From Polynucleobacter sp. AM-7D1 (GTDB taxonomy: Bacteria; Pseudomonadota; Gammaproteobacteria; Burkholderiales; Burkholderiaceae), in contig NZ_CP061319.1 in NCBI RefSeq assembly GCF_018688455.1, positions 1,178,001 to 1,242,000 of the forward strand: a stretch of DNA of 64,000 bases, given 5' to 3'. Positions 24,744 to 33,788 of the stretch are shown in pieces; position 1 is the first letter of the stretch; each line of letters starts with the position of its first letter. Under the pieces are notes generated by a model, which was given only the letters and a program-made list of their open reading frames with translations, was not told where the DNA came from and did not search any database. A program made the position numbers and the translations under genes.

Positions 24744-25282
24744 TAGTCCTCCGCCCCACGATTGGCGCCTTTGAATGATTCAGGACGATGGCGCTTCTTA
24801 GGTTCAGGGCGGTAATGCTCATTCACATACTCTTGCAACCAAGAAGCATGCTCTGAAGATAAGGGAATGTTATCGACTGACTCGCCACCATCCAATAGTC
24901 GACCTGCTTCGTTATAACTCACGCTAATACGGTGCGGAACAGCGATGGTTGCTTCCGATTTGGCTAACTCGAGGGACTGAGCATCAATGTAGCGCTCAAT
25001 ATCTTCTTCCAGGCGCCACATCACAAACCAACAAGGCTGGGGGGCCGAGAGATTGAGGTAGTAACCTTCAGCCTCATCTGGAAACAGATTGAGCTCATAC
25101 CCGGTAAATAGCCAAGACTCACCTTGATCATCGCGCCCTAAGAACTGCCCAACAATTTTTCCCTCATCGGCAGTTGCATTATTAAATTGCCCAAAATCTG
25201 GCAACACCTCCCGAGGCTCCCAACGATAGGAAATCCAGGGGTTATCAACGAATTGCTTACGCATGAGAACTGCAAAACGCAT
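24743..25282 (-). CDS. DUF3305 protein of the formate dehydrogenase cluster
   Basis: 179-residue soluble protein. The opening FAVLMRKQFVDNPWISYRW and the LNLSAPQPCWFVMWRLEED block are the recognisable family features, and the C-terminus is basic (PEPKKRHRPESFKG). It lies 6 bases behind apbC and runs directly into DUF3306. The pair is conserved beside formate dehydrogenases in beta- and alphaproteobacteria. No catalytic residues can be identified; a maturation role is inferred from context only. Confidence 0.85.
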   Translation of the reverse strand: MRFAVLMRKQFVDNPWISYRWEPREVLPDFGQFNNATADEGKIVGQFLGRDDQGESWLFTGYELNLFPDEAEGYYLNLSAPQPCWFVMWRLEEDIERYIDAQSLELAKSEATIAVPHRISVSYNEAGRLLDGGESVDNIPLSSEHASWLQEYVNEHYRPEPKKRHRPESFKGANRGAED

Positions 25283-25288
25283 AAGGCC

Positions 25289-26377
25289 TCAGGTGTTTTG
25301 AACAACGATGTTAGGAAATTTACTGCTCATATCTTTTGAAAGCGCCGCTACTTTAATGGCAACTCGTCTAGCAATCGTCTTATAGATTGCACTGATAGCA
25401 CCATCCGGATCGGCCACTACAGTTGGACGACCTGCATCAGCCTGTTCACGAATCGATAAATTGAGAGGTAAGTCACCCAAGAAATCAACGCCGTATTCTT
25501 TGCACATTTTTTGGCCGCCACCGGTACCAAACACATGCTCCTCATGACCACAGCTTGGGCAAACATAAGTACTCATGTTTTCGATGATGCCCACAATAGG
25601 AACACCCACCTTCTCAAACATCTTCAAGCCCTTACGCGCATCTAGTAATGCAATGTCTTGTGGAGTAGTCACAATAACTGCGCCAGTAACAGGCACCTTC
25701 TGCGCAAGCGTTAACTGAATATCCCCCGTACCTGGTGGCATATCCACAACCAGGTAATCAAGATCACGCCAACGTGTCTGACGAAGCAATTGCTCAAGAG
25801 CTGAAGTTACCATTGGACCGCGCCACACCATAGGTGCATCATCATCGATTAAAAATCCAATCGAGCTCGCTTGCAGGCCGTGGCCTTCCATTGGCTCCAT
25901 CGTATTTTCTTCAATAGAAGTGGGTCTGCCAGTAATACCGAGCATCATCGGTTGACTCGGACCGTAAATGTCCGCATCCAACATGCCAACTTGCGCACCT
26001 TCCGCAGCCAAGGCTAAAGCTAGATTCACTGCCGTGGTGGATTTTCCTACTCCACCTTTACCGCTGGCTACAGCAATAATATTTTTTACATTAGGTAGTA
26101 ACTTCACTCCACGCTGAACAGAATGTGCCACGATTTGACTGCTGACATTAACGCTGACATTCTTGACATCAGGTAATTCACGCAGAACAGTAATGACAGA
26201 TTTGCGGATCGAATCGAACTGACTTTTGGCTGGATATCCGAGAACGATATCTAGACTGATATCGCCACCATCAACTTTTAGATTTTTGACACTCTTTGCT
26301 GATACAAAATCAATTTGTGTATTTGGGTCAACCAGACCTTTTAATGCTGCTTGCACAGCCTCTACAGTAAGCGCCAC
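25289..26377 (-). CDS. apbC: Iron-sulfur cluster carrier ATPase ApbC/Mrp
   Basis: 362-residue P-loop ATPase that carries Fe-S clusters to apo-proteins. It has an N-terminal MIP18/PaaD-like domain (about residues 1-80), a Mrp-type Walker A VASGKGGVGKSTTAVNLA near 104, the DADIYGPSQPMML block, DMPPGTGD, and the metal-binding CPSC in STYVCPSCGHEEHVFG near 275. It heads the run with DUF3305, DUF3306 and the polyferredoxin. This location is sensible, as the cluster encodes many Fe-S proteins. A 9-bp hairpin lies 35 bases upstream of the start. Confidence 0.92.
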   Translation of the reverse strand: MALTVEAVQAALKGLVDPNTQIDFVSAKSVKNLKVDGGDISLDIVLGYPAKSQFDSIRKSVITVLRELPDVKNVSVNVSSQIVAHSVQRGVKLLPNVKNIIAVASGKGGVGKSTTAVNLALALAAEGAQVGMLDADIYGPSQPMMLGITGRPTSIEENTMEPMEGHGLQASSIGFLIDDDAPMVWRGPMVTSALEQLLRQTRWRDLDYLVVDMPPGTGDIQLTLAQKVPVTGAVIVTTPQDIALLDARKGLKMFEKVGVPIVGIIENMSTYVCPSCGHEEHVFGTGGGQKMCKEYGVDFLGDLPLNLSIREQADAGRPTVVADPDGAISAIYKTIARRVAIKVAALSKDMSSKFPNIVVQNT

Positions 26378-26411
26378 CGACTTCTCCTAAGATAAACATT
26401 CCCACAAGGGG

Positions 26412-26434
26412 ATCTCAATAGGGTTTATTGAGAT
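26412..26434. promoter_or_regulatory. 9-bp stem-loop upstream of apbC
   Basis: ATCTCAATA (26412-26420) and TATTGAGAT (26426-26434) are perfect inverted copies around GGGTT. No T run follows on either strand, so it is a poor intrinsic terminator for copZ; an operator or leader-RNA hairpin for apbC is as likely. Confidence 0.4.
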
Positions 26435-26504
26435 GTATTACAAATAATGGAATAGTGGGTAGATTAACCGCACATGCAAAAAATTGCTAAAGCCGGGCTA
26501 ATCT

Positions 26505-26699
26505 CTATTGTGAAACTGGAAATCCGGCATCTGTTATGAGCTCAGCAGCTAGCTCGGGGGTGAGGGTTGTTTCAAGCGTCACTATCTGTGTCGCCAAGTC
26601 TGCTTGAACCTGTGCCTGAGGGTCTTGAGCTTGCACAGCTCTAGTTACAGCATTAATACAGCCGCCGCATGTCATACCTGAAACCTTGAGCGCAAACAT
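26505..26699 (-). CDS. copZ: Copper chaperone, heavy-metal-associated domain (CopZ-like)
   Basis: 64-residue cytoplasmic protein with one HMA domain. The metal-binding motif is GMTCGGC, with Cys11 and Cys14, close to the N-terminus, and the rest has the usual beta-alpha-beta-beta-alpha-beta pattern ending ITDAGFPVS. It should hand Cu(I) to the ATPase CopA encoded divergently 73 bases away. I could not find a clear CueR-type dyad in the shared upstream region. Confidence 0.9.
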   Translation of the reverse strand: MFALKVSGMTCGGCINAVTRAVQAQDPQAQVQADLATQIVTLETTLTPELAAELITDAGFPVSQ

Positions 26700-26772
26700 A
26701 ACTACCCCTTAAAAACTGTCAAAATACGGTTGTTGATGGCCTTTTTTCACCTTACGGTAGATTATCTTCTAC

Positions 26773-29070
26773 ATGCACTCCACAGAAACGAGTAATTCAG
26801 AGTTTTATACCCTCGATATAGGTGGGATGACCTGCGCCTCTTGCGTCAGTCGTGTAGAGAAGGCTTTGGACAAGATTCCTGGGGTTGAGGCGGCTACCGT
26901 CAATTTAGCGACTGAGCAGGCCCGGGTTCGGGTAAAACGCGGCTCCTCCACCCTCGAAGACATCATCACACTTGTTAAAAAAACAGGTTATGAGGCTAAA
27001 GAAAGTTCTCCACAAGGAAATTTAGACAAGAGCACCAGCAAGTCCTTTTGGGCTGACGATGGCTTAGGCCGGGTGATTCTGAGCTTCCTGCTTTCCGCCC
27101 CACTCTTCTTGCCTATGTTCTTCATGCCTTTTGGCATTCACTGGTCTTTATCGGGCTGGTGGCAGCTAGCTCTGGCCACACCAGTGCAGTTCATTCTAGG
27201 CTGGCGCTTCTACGTGGCAGGCTATAAATCTTTGATGGCTGGTGCCGGCAATATGGACTTACTGGTTGCTTTAGGCACCAGTGCTGCCTATGGACTTAGC
27301 CTGTACCTCTTACTCACCTCAAACCACACACATGAACTCTACTTTGAGGGATCTGCGGTCATTATTTGCATGGTCTTATTAGGTAAATGGCTAGAGTCAC
27401 GCGCCAAGCAACAAACTAGTGAAGCGATACGCGCCCTACAAAAACTCTGGCCTGAGCATGCGAAAGTGTTAAACGCGGATGTTGAGCTCCGAGGCAATAC
27501 AGGTGTAGGCGAAGATCAACGCCGTGACTTACCCCTTGATCAAGTGCTACCAGGGGATCGGATATTAATACTTCCCGGTGAACGCATCCCAGTAGATGGC
27601 GTGATTATTTCTGGGTCTAGCCATGTCGATGAATCTCTACTCACTGGTGAAAGCAAGCCCGTTAAGAAATTAGTCGGATCGAAGGTCATTGGTGGCGCCT
27701 TAAATGGTGAAGGCGTACTGATAGTAAGTGCTCAAACAGTTGGTGTTGAAAGCGTGCTCTCGCAAATTATTAATTTAGTAGAGGAAGCGCAAACACAAAA
27801 AGCACCTATTCAAAAGTTAGTTGATCAGGTAAGCGCTATCTTTGTACCCACCGTGATTGTTCTTGCGCTGATTACCGGTATTGGGAACTGGCTCTACTTT
27901 GACTCCGTATCGATCGCAATCTTGCGGGCTGTCGCTGTTCTTGTAATTGCCTGCCCTTGCGCACTTGGACTTGCTACTCCAGCTGCGATCATGGCCGGCA
28001 CTGGTATCGCCGCACGCTTTGGCATTTTGATTAAGGATCCTCAAGTTTTGGAGCTGGCGCACAAACTCAATATCGTCGCCTTTGATAAGACTGGGACACT
28101 CACTATTGGTAAGCCACGCATGCTAGCCCTGCTCCCTTTTGATCAATCATCTGCCGATACTGAGCTCATTCTCGCTACAGCCGCAGGCTTGCAGTTAGGA
28201 AGTGAACATCCTTTGGCTAAAGCACTGATAGATGCGTCCAAAGAAAAAGGTGTCACACCGATTGCTACTTCATCGAGCAAGGGTTTGCCTGGTATTGGGA
28301 TTGAAGGCGTACCAAGCTCCGGTCCTTTTGTAGGTGAAACGCTTCGCCTACAAAGCGTAGCCTCACTTGAAGGAAGTCTGCAACACGATATCGTTTTGCA
28401 AAAGGCTCAGGCCTGTTTTGAGCAAGGTCAAACCGTTTCCGTCTTGATGAGTGTGAGTAGTCAGGATGAGCAAGCGTCAAAGCCAATTGCAGTGATTGCT
28501 TTTGGGGATGAGCTCAAGCCCAGTGCGAAATCAGCAGTCGCTGCACTTCATGCGTTGCATATTCAGACGGTGATGCTCTCTGGTGATAACTTGGCAGCCG
28601 CAAACCGCGTAGGCAAGACTATTGGTATTGATGAAGTGTTTGCCCAAATCATGCCAAGTAATAAAGCAGACATCATTCGAAATCTGCAGAACAGTATTAA
28701 AGGTAAAAAACATTTCGTGGCGATGGTTGGTGATGGCGTGAATGATGCCCCAGCATTAGCTATGGCAGATGTGGGTATGGCGATGTCCACTGGAACTGAT
28801 GTCGCAATGCAGGCAGCTGGAATTACTCTCATGCGCGGAGACCCAACACTAGTAGCAGCTGCGATTGATATCTCTAAAAAAACTTGGGACAAGATTCGTC
28901 AAAATTTATTTTGGGCATTTGCATTTAATACGATTGGTATACCGATGGCAGCTTTGGGTTATTTATCACCCATGCTGGCTGGTAGTGCGATGGCGCTCTC
29001 CAGTTTCTGCGTCTTGAGTAACGCCCTACTGCTCAAGCGTTGGCGCCCTATGCAGTCTAAAGTTATTTAA
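26773..29070 (+). CDS. copA: Copper-exporting P-type ATPase CopA
   Basis: 765-residue P1B-type ATPase exporting Cu(I) from the cytoplasm. One HMA domain carries C21-A-S-C24; then eight membrane helices, actuator motif LTGESKPV, transmembrane metal site C394-P-C396, phosphorylation motif DKTGTLT with Asp438, HP motif in SEHPLAKAL, and hinge GDGVNDAPAL. The protein has a single HMA domain, as is common in proteobacterial CopA forms. Divergent from copZ. Its stop overlaps the end of the convergent DUF3047 gene by 8 bases. Confidence 0.95.
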   Translation: MHSTETSNSEFYTLDIGGMTCASCVSRVEKALDKIPGVEAATVNLATEQARVRVKRGSSTLEDIITLVKKTGYEAKESSPQGNLDKSTSKSFWADDGLGRVILSFLLSAPLFLPMFFMPFGIHWSLSGWWQLALATPVQFILGWRFYVAGYKSLMAGAGNMDLLVALGTSAAYGLSLYLLLTSNHTHELYFEGSAVIICMVLLGKWLESRAKQQTSEAIRALQKLWPEHAKVLNADVELRGNTGVGEDQRRDLPLDQVLPGDRILILPGERIPVDGVIISGSSHVDESLLTGESKPVKKLVGSKVIGGALNGEGVLIVSAQTVGVESVLSQIINLVEEAQTQKAPIQKLVDQVSAIFVPTVIVLALITGIGNWLYFDSVSIAILRAVAVLVIACPCALGLATPAAIMAGTGIAARFGILIKDPQVLELAHKLNIVAFDKTGTLTIGKPRMLALLPFDQSSADTELILATAAGLQLGSEHPLAKALIDASKEKGVTPIATSSSKGLPGIGIEGVPSSGPFVGETLRLQSVASLEGSLQHDIVLQKAQACFEQGQTVSVLMSVSSQDEQASKPIAVIAFGDELKPSAKSAVAALHALHIQTVMLSGDNLAAANRVGKTIGIDEVFAQIMPSNKADIIRNLQNSIKGKKHFVAMVGDGVNDAPALAMADVGMAMSTGTDVAMQAAGITLMRGDPTLVAAAIDISKKTWDKIRQNLFWAFAFNTIGIPMAALGYLSPMLAGSAMALSSFCVLSNALLLKRWRPMQSKVI

Positions 29071-29869
29071 GATTCTTGCGAACCAATTCAATATCACCGT
29101 AGAGGGCACGGGTTTCTGACTTGGTGTTATCGGTATCAGTCAGAAGTGCAATCCCAATGACATTACCTGGTGCCTCACCATAGGCTAACTTGTAGTCTGC
29201 AGCTAAATCACGCTCGTGCTTACGCCATTCACCCAAGTTATTCATACCTGAGTCAACCACAATCATCTTCACGCGAGAAGTATGAGCGTTATTCAAAACC
29301 GTATTGACTGGATTCTTACCCGACCAGACATACATCACTGTGGCGTATGGCATCTCTTGCCCACTAATCAAGCTAGCCATCTCAAAGGTGAGCTTTTCTT
29401 TTAAGGGAAGCTTGGATTTATTACCATCAAAGGCTACCAAAATGCGAAGTGGTGCATCATCCTGTTGGCTCTCTGCGTTGTCTGCATTCGGTATAGCAGC
29501 TACCGCCTTCCACTCCCACTGCAACCATAAATTTTGAGCTGAGCGCGGGCGAAGTTTTACAGCAAGACCGGATGCTGATGTTTTAGAGTTAGCAGCAAGC
29601 ACCGTGCGACCTTGATAATTCTCCAACCGGTAAATCGTGTTCTTTTTATAAGGTGCTATGCGATAAAAATGCCACCCATCTGGCATGCCATTTCTGGGTC
29701 TATCCGCAGAAAATTTCGGCAAATCTTCTTGGGCTGGCAACTGATCTACGTTAAATGCTTGACCCGCCTCATTCTCAATAGAATTCCCAGTGAAGCCTGC
29801 ACAGCCAAGCAAAGAGATGGCTATAGCAGTCAACAGCAGCAGGGATCGAAAGCCGGTTTTTGTAAACAT
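29063..29869 (-). CDS. DUF3047 lipoprotein
   Basis: 268-residue predicted lipoprotein: MFTKTGFRSLLLLTAIAIS precedes the lipobox LLGC (Cys23). The mature part holds the DUF3047 pattern DGWHFYRIAPYKKNTIYRL, LWLQWEWKAV, RILVAFDG and YVWSGKNPV with VKMIVVDSG. Function unknown; homologues are exported, beta-rich proteins. The frame is open to 29938, but that start overlaps the divergent transferase gene and would bury the signal peptide, so 29869 was chosen. It converges on and overlaps copA. Confidence 0.78.
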   Translation of the reverse strand: MFTKTGFRSLLLLTAIAISLLGCAGFTGNSIENEAGQAFNVDQLPAQEDLPKFSADRPRNGMPDGWHFYRIAPYKKNTIYRLENYQGRTVLAANSKTSASGLAVKLRPRSAQNLWLQWEWKAVAAIPNADNAESQQDDAPLRILVAFDGNKSKLPLKEKLTFEMASLISGQEMPYATVMYVWSGKNPVNTVLNNAHTSRVKMIVVDSGMNNLGEWRKHERDLAADYKLAYGEAPGNVIGIALLTDTDNTKSETRALYGDIELVRKNLK

Positions 29870-29916
29870 CCCTAGAATTGTCCCAAAGAATGGGGTGCTA
29901 AGTCTAAAATTGCCTG

Positions 29917-31413
29917 ATGCGCCATGAATCCCCCTCAAGCTGGGCCGCTATCAGCATCTGTATTGCTGCGGCGCTGCACTTTGCCCTTGGCTTCTCGATT
30001 GAGTTCTCTGTTGATGAAGCGCATTACGCTTTATATGCAAAACATCTTGCCTGGAGTTACTTTGATCATCCGCCATTAGTTGGCTGGATCCAGTGGCCAC
30101 TAGTGGCTCTGACTTCATCTGAGGGGATCATTCGCCTCATTCCGGAATTGCTTTGGGTCCTTTCTGCTTTCTTGGTATATCAGGTAACTATTGAAATTCA
30201 TCACCTCATGCAAGGACGTAATGCGGGTTACCTAACCACCGCCCTACCTTCAGCCAATCTATGTGGATTGATGGCTGTGTTAACAATCATTGCAGCGCCA
30301 CTACCTCATGTTTTAGCAATCGGTCTTTTGCCTGACACCTTGCTCGCACCCTTAAGTCTGGGTTTAATGTTGATGGCTTTGCGCTGGATCCAAAATGATT
30401 GCTTCACTGTTTCTGACTGGATTATTACTGGCTTGCTACTGGGCCTAGCAGGTCTGAGCAAATACACCGCCGCATTTACTGCATTTGCCCTGCTCTTTGT
30501 TTTCTTGGCCTTACCAAAGAAACCTTGGATTACTAAAGCAGGTTTTTGGATAGCGGCAGCAATTGCCTTAATTGTGATTAGCCCAGTTCTGTATTGGAAC
30601 TGGATCAATGATTGGATCTCGTTCAAGTACCAAATTGCCCATGGTAGTGGTGGCACTTGGGCATGGCGTAGAGTTGGCGCTTTCATTGGTATTCAGATTG
30701 CCTGCTTTGGGCCGCTATTACTTTTAGGCAGCTATACATATATTAAGCACTGCCTTCACTCCCACAAGCTCCTTATCTTTGCTTTGCTGAGCTTTTTCAT
30801 GATCCCTTTCATGATTTTTGCTTCACTTTCTGGGGGCGGCAGTCTCCCCCACTGGACTACACCTGCCTGGTTTTGTCTAGCGCCATTTGCTGGTATTGGT
30901 CTAGCCAAGGCATGGGCCATGCAACATCGCATGGCAATCCGCATCTTGTTTGTTGGGCAACTACTCATTTGCTTAATAGGCTTTGGTTACGTTCTATCGG
31001 GAGGCATGAATACGGCAGCCCTCAAGTCCAATCCAATTGCTGACCTCTACGGATGGAAGATTGCAGGCAAAAAAGCGGCTCAATTGGTAGAAGCGACTAA
31101 AGCAAACGGTATTGCAGTACAAAACTGGACATTGGGTAGTCGCGCCGCTTGGTATGCGCAACCAGTACCAGTCTTTGTATTGGACCAGCGTCAGGATCAG
31201 TTTGACCTCTGGTTTGGGCAATTACGAGCTGGTGCGAACGTCTTACTAATCAATTGGTCCGGCATGACTTTTAAGCAGCCTGTTGGCGGAAATCCCGGCT
31301 TTGAGCTCTGCGAACCTCTGGACAGCCTAGAAATCATCCGGTTTGGGCAGGTTTTATCCAAATTTGACTACAGTCTTTGCCGCAACTGGCAGGATGCCGG
31401 TACAGCGCGTTAA
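29917..31413 (+). CDS. GT39-family (ArnT/PMT-like) polyprenyl-sugar glycosyltransferase
   Basis: 498-residue inner-membrane protein with about 11 helices. The N-terminal periplasmic loop FSVDEAHYALYAKHLAWSYFDHPPLVG (quoted in parts) holds the catalytic Asp-Glu and the DHPPLVG block typical of ArnT, which moves a sugar from undecaprenyl phosphate to lipid A or another acceptor. The C-terminal soluble part is short. It begins a + strand run with a flippase-like protein, a GT9 transferase and a PAP2 phosphatase. The donor sugar cannot be told; no ArnA-D genes are near. Confidence 0.82.
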   Translation: MRHESPSSWAAISICIAAALHFALGFSIEFSVDEAHYALYAKHLAWSYFDHPPLVGWIQWPLVALTSSEGIIRLIPELLWVLSAFLVYQVTIEIHHLMQGRNAGYLTTALPSANLCGLMAVLTIIAAPLPHVLAIGLLPDTLLAPLSLGLMLMALRWIQNDCFTVSDWIITGLLLGLAGLSKYTAAFTAFALLFVFLALPKKPWITKAGFWIAAAIALIVISPVLYWNWINDWISFKYQIAHGSGGTWAWRRVGAFIGIQIACFGPLLLLGSYTYIKHCLHSHKLLIFALLSFFMIPFMIFASLSGGGSLPHWTTPAWFCLAPFAGIGLAKAWAMQHRMAIRILFVGQLLICLIGFGYVLSGGMNTAALKSNPIADLYGWKIAGKKAAQLVEATKANGIAVQNWTLGSRAAWYAQPVPVFVLDQRQDQFDLWFGQLRAGANVLLINWSGMTFKQPVGGNPGFELCEPLDSLEIIRFGQVLSKFDYSLCRNWQDAGTAR

Positions 31414-31455
31414 TTCCCCAAATTCAAGACCTTAGGAGCCATAGGCATTATCCTT

Positions 31456-32505
31456 ATGCCTATGAGTTCACAACCCCAAGCCACCCCAAAAGCCACATCT
31501 GGGTGGAAAGCAATCCTCAAACGGGCTTGGCCCACCATTCGCATTGTTTTGTCAGTCGCACTCCTCTGGAAAGCCACGAGCGGAATTGATTGGCACGCCC
31601 TATTCAATTCTGAAATTCGGATGCAGCCTTGGTGGTTTTTAGCTGCAGTATTCACGATGCTCTCGGCATTTATTTGTGGTGGACTGCGCTGGGGATTTTT
31701 AATGCGCAAAGTTGGGTTTCAAGGAAGTCTCCTTAACTTTGTAGCGCTCTATTTTGCCGGCGGACTCATCAATCAGGGATTGCCAAGCACACTTGGTGGG
31801 GATAGTTATCGCGCCATTACCGCCACCCATTTAAGTAGCAGTGGCAAATTGACTGAAGAAAAAGGCTTAGATGAGGAGCTTCATCACTCGGTTGACTTGG
31901 AGCACGCAACACCTAAATTGCGTCTGAGTTTTTCTATGGTGCTAGTAGATCGCCTACTTGGCTTGGCAGGAAACAATTTGCTGGGTGGACTGGGTCTCAT
32001 TTTGGGTGGCGCTACTTTGGCCGCTTGGGGAAAAGACTTAGGTTACGCCGTTACTGGCATCATGATTTTTGCTGGTTTATTTATTGCCGTAGTGTTGGCC
32101 TGGAGTCCGAGCTGCAACTTGCTACAAAAATTATTAGATCGCCTCAAAATGAGCCATGCCCTCCCAGGAATTAAGCTCGCTTTTTCTTGGCCCATGAATA
32201 TCGCTCAAGCTATATTTGGAATTGGCATTCATGCTCTCACAATCTTGACACTGCTCTTCTGCCTCAAGGCCTATGGAGTTGATGCCCCTATTGAAGCTCT
32301 AATGATTGGCTTGCCTGCACTTAGCCTCCTTTTAATGCTACCGATTAGCATCTCTGGCTGGGGCTTGCGTGAAGCCACACTCTCTTCAGTACTGGCATTG
32401 TGGGGTGTTAGCCCTTCTATGACTGTATTAGCATCCATTAGCTACGGCGCTATTACCGTGTTATCGGTATTACCCGGCGCTTACTTTTTATTAAAACGGA
32501 AGTAA
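31456..32505 (+). CDS. UPF0104/lysylphosphatidylglycerol-synthase transmembrane-region (flippase-like) protein
   Basis: 349-residue integral membrane protein with seven to eight helices. Family blocks include YFAGGLINQGLPSTLGGD near residue 95, RLLGLAGN near 160 and the C-terminal LPISISGWGLREA. It has the membrane half of MprF but not the aminoacyl-transferase half, so lipid or glycolipid translocation is more likely than lysyl transfer. A charged loop (about 120-150, SGKLTEEKGLDEELHHSVDL in part) is inserted after the GGD motif. ATGs at 31456 and 31462 are both possible. It lies 42 bases after the GT39 gene. Confidence 0.8.
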   Translation: MPMSSQPQATPKATSGWKAILKRAWPTIRIVLSVALLWKATSGIDWHALFNSEIRMQPWWFLAAVFTMLSAFICGGLRWGFLMRKVGFQGSLLNFVALYFAGGLINQGLPSTLGGDSYRAITATHLSSSGKLTEEKGLDEELHHSVDLEHATPKLRLSFSMVLVDRLLGLAGNNLLGGLGLILGGATLAAWGKDLGYAVTGIMIFAGLFIAVVLAWSPSCNLLQKLLDRLKMSHALPGIKLAFSWPMNIAQAIFGIGIHALTILTLLFCLKAYGVDAPIEALMIGLPALSLLLMLPISISGWGLREATLSSVLALWGVSPSMTVLASISYGAITVLSVLPGAYFLLKRK

Positions 32506-32523
32506 TTTTTTTAGAGCCCTACT

Positions 32524-33783
32524 ATGAGTATTAGTGTCAATACTATGCGCGCCATTGACCATTGGGTTGGTGTGCCACTTTGTGCAGTAGCAAGCCCAGT
32601 AGTCGCTCTGATGGATAGCATCAAGAATATATTTGGTCGGGGACCAGATGAGCCACGCAAACTACTCTTAATTGAGTTATCAGAAATGGGTAGCGCCATC
32701 TTAGTAGACCCAGCTATGCGTAATGCACAGGCTCGTGGCGCTGAATTATTTTTCCTAATCTTTAAAAGTAATCGCGCTAGTCTCACTTTATTAAATACTG
32801 TTAAGCCTGAGAATATTTTTACGATTGATTCTTCAAGCTTGGGCGGCTTAATTAAAGACACACTCAAATTCTTACTACTAGCTCGCAAGCATCGCATTGA
32901 CACCGTGATTGATTTGGAGTTGTTCTCTCGCTTTACCGCTCTACTCACTGGCCTCTGTGGTGCACGTCGTCGCGTGGGTTATCACATCTTTCATGGTGAA
33001 GGTTTATGGCGTGGCTTTATGCTGACTCGCAAAGTCCATTACAACCCGCACATCCACATTACCAAGAATTTTCTATCTCTTATTCATGCGGCATTTGCTA
33101 AAAAGATTGAAGTCCCGTTTAGCAAGATAAATATTGCAGATTCTGAAGTGCGTTTAGAGCAAGCGGTAATTAATCCAACTGTATTGAATCAAATTCGCGA
33201 GCGTATTGAGAAACTGAGCGGGTCTTTTGGTATTCAATTTAAGCAAGGCGGGCAACGTCTGATTTTGGTCAATCCCAATGCCAGTGATTTATTGCCGCAA
33301 CGACGTTGGGCGCAACAGCGCTTCTCAGAACTGATTCAAGGATTAAATCAACGTTATCCTAATGACCTTATTTTGATCACTGGCTCGCCCGCTGAATTTC
33401 AGTATGTTGAAAAAGTACGCTCAGTTGCTAATGTTAAAAACGCTCTGAACTTTGCCGGTCAAGTGAGCTTCGCAGAACTACCGGCGCTGTACACACTATC
33501 TGATGTTATGGTGACTAACGACTCTGGTCCCGGGCATTTTTCTGCAGTGACTCCGTTGCGCACAGTCGTCTTATTTGGGCCAGAAACTCCAGCGCTCTAT
33601 GGCTCGGTTGGCAAGTCAATTGCGATCACAGCCAATCTCGCATGCTCACCTTGTGTCAGTGCTGCCAATCATCGCAAGACACCCTGCCACGACAATGTCT
33701 GTATGCAGGCCATCACTGTCACTCAGGTGCTGGAGAAGATGGTACATCAGCTCAATGAAGCCGATCAAGAGCGAGCACGTTAA
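32524..33783 (+). CDS. Glycosyltransferase family 9 (heptosyltransferase-like)
   Basis: 419-residue GT-B protein of the ADP-heptose:LPS heptosyltransferase family. Visible blocks are KLLLIELSEMGSAILVDPAM near residue 45, VIDLELFSRFTALLTGLCGARRRVGY, the NPNASDLLPQRRW region and the C-terminal VTNDSGPGHFSAVTPLRTVVLFG. A cysteine-rich end (ACSPCVSAANHRKTPCHDNVC) is typical of this GT9 subgroup. A membrane-proximal N-terminal helix (about 13-30) is present. It probably adds a sugar to an LPS or lipid-linked glycan; donor unknown. It follows the flippase-like gene by 18 bases. Confidence 0.85.
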   Translation: MSISVNTMRAIDHWVGVPLCAVASPVVALMDSIKNIFGRGPDEPRKLLLIELSEMGSAILVDPAMRNAQARGAELFFLIFKSNRASLTLLNTVKPENIFTIDSSSLGGLIKDTLKFLLLARKHRIDTVIDLELFSRFTALLTGLCGARRRVGYHIFHGEGLWRGFMLTRKVHYNPHIHITKNFLSLIHAAFAKKIEVPFSKINIADSEVRLEQAVINPTVLNQIRERIEKLSGSFGIQFKQGGQRLILVNPNASDLLPQRRWAQQRFSELIQGLNQRYPNDLILITGSPAEFQYVEKVRSVANVKNALNFAGQVSFAELPALYTLSDVMVTNDSGPGHFSAVTPLRTVVLFGPETPALYGSVGKSIAITANLACSPCVSAANHRKTPCHDNVCMQAITVTQVLEKMVHQLNEADQERAR

Positions 33784-33788
33784 TTCGC

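Noticed and set aside
26700..26772. CueR operator between copZ and copA
   Set aside because: No convincing ACCTTCC-type dyad was found.
29870..29938. Upstream start of the DUF3047 gene
   Set aside because: It would bury the lipoprotein signal and overlap the divergent GT39 start.
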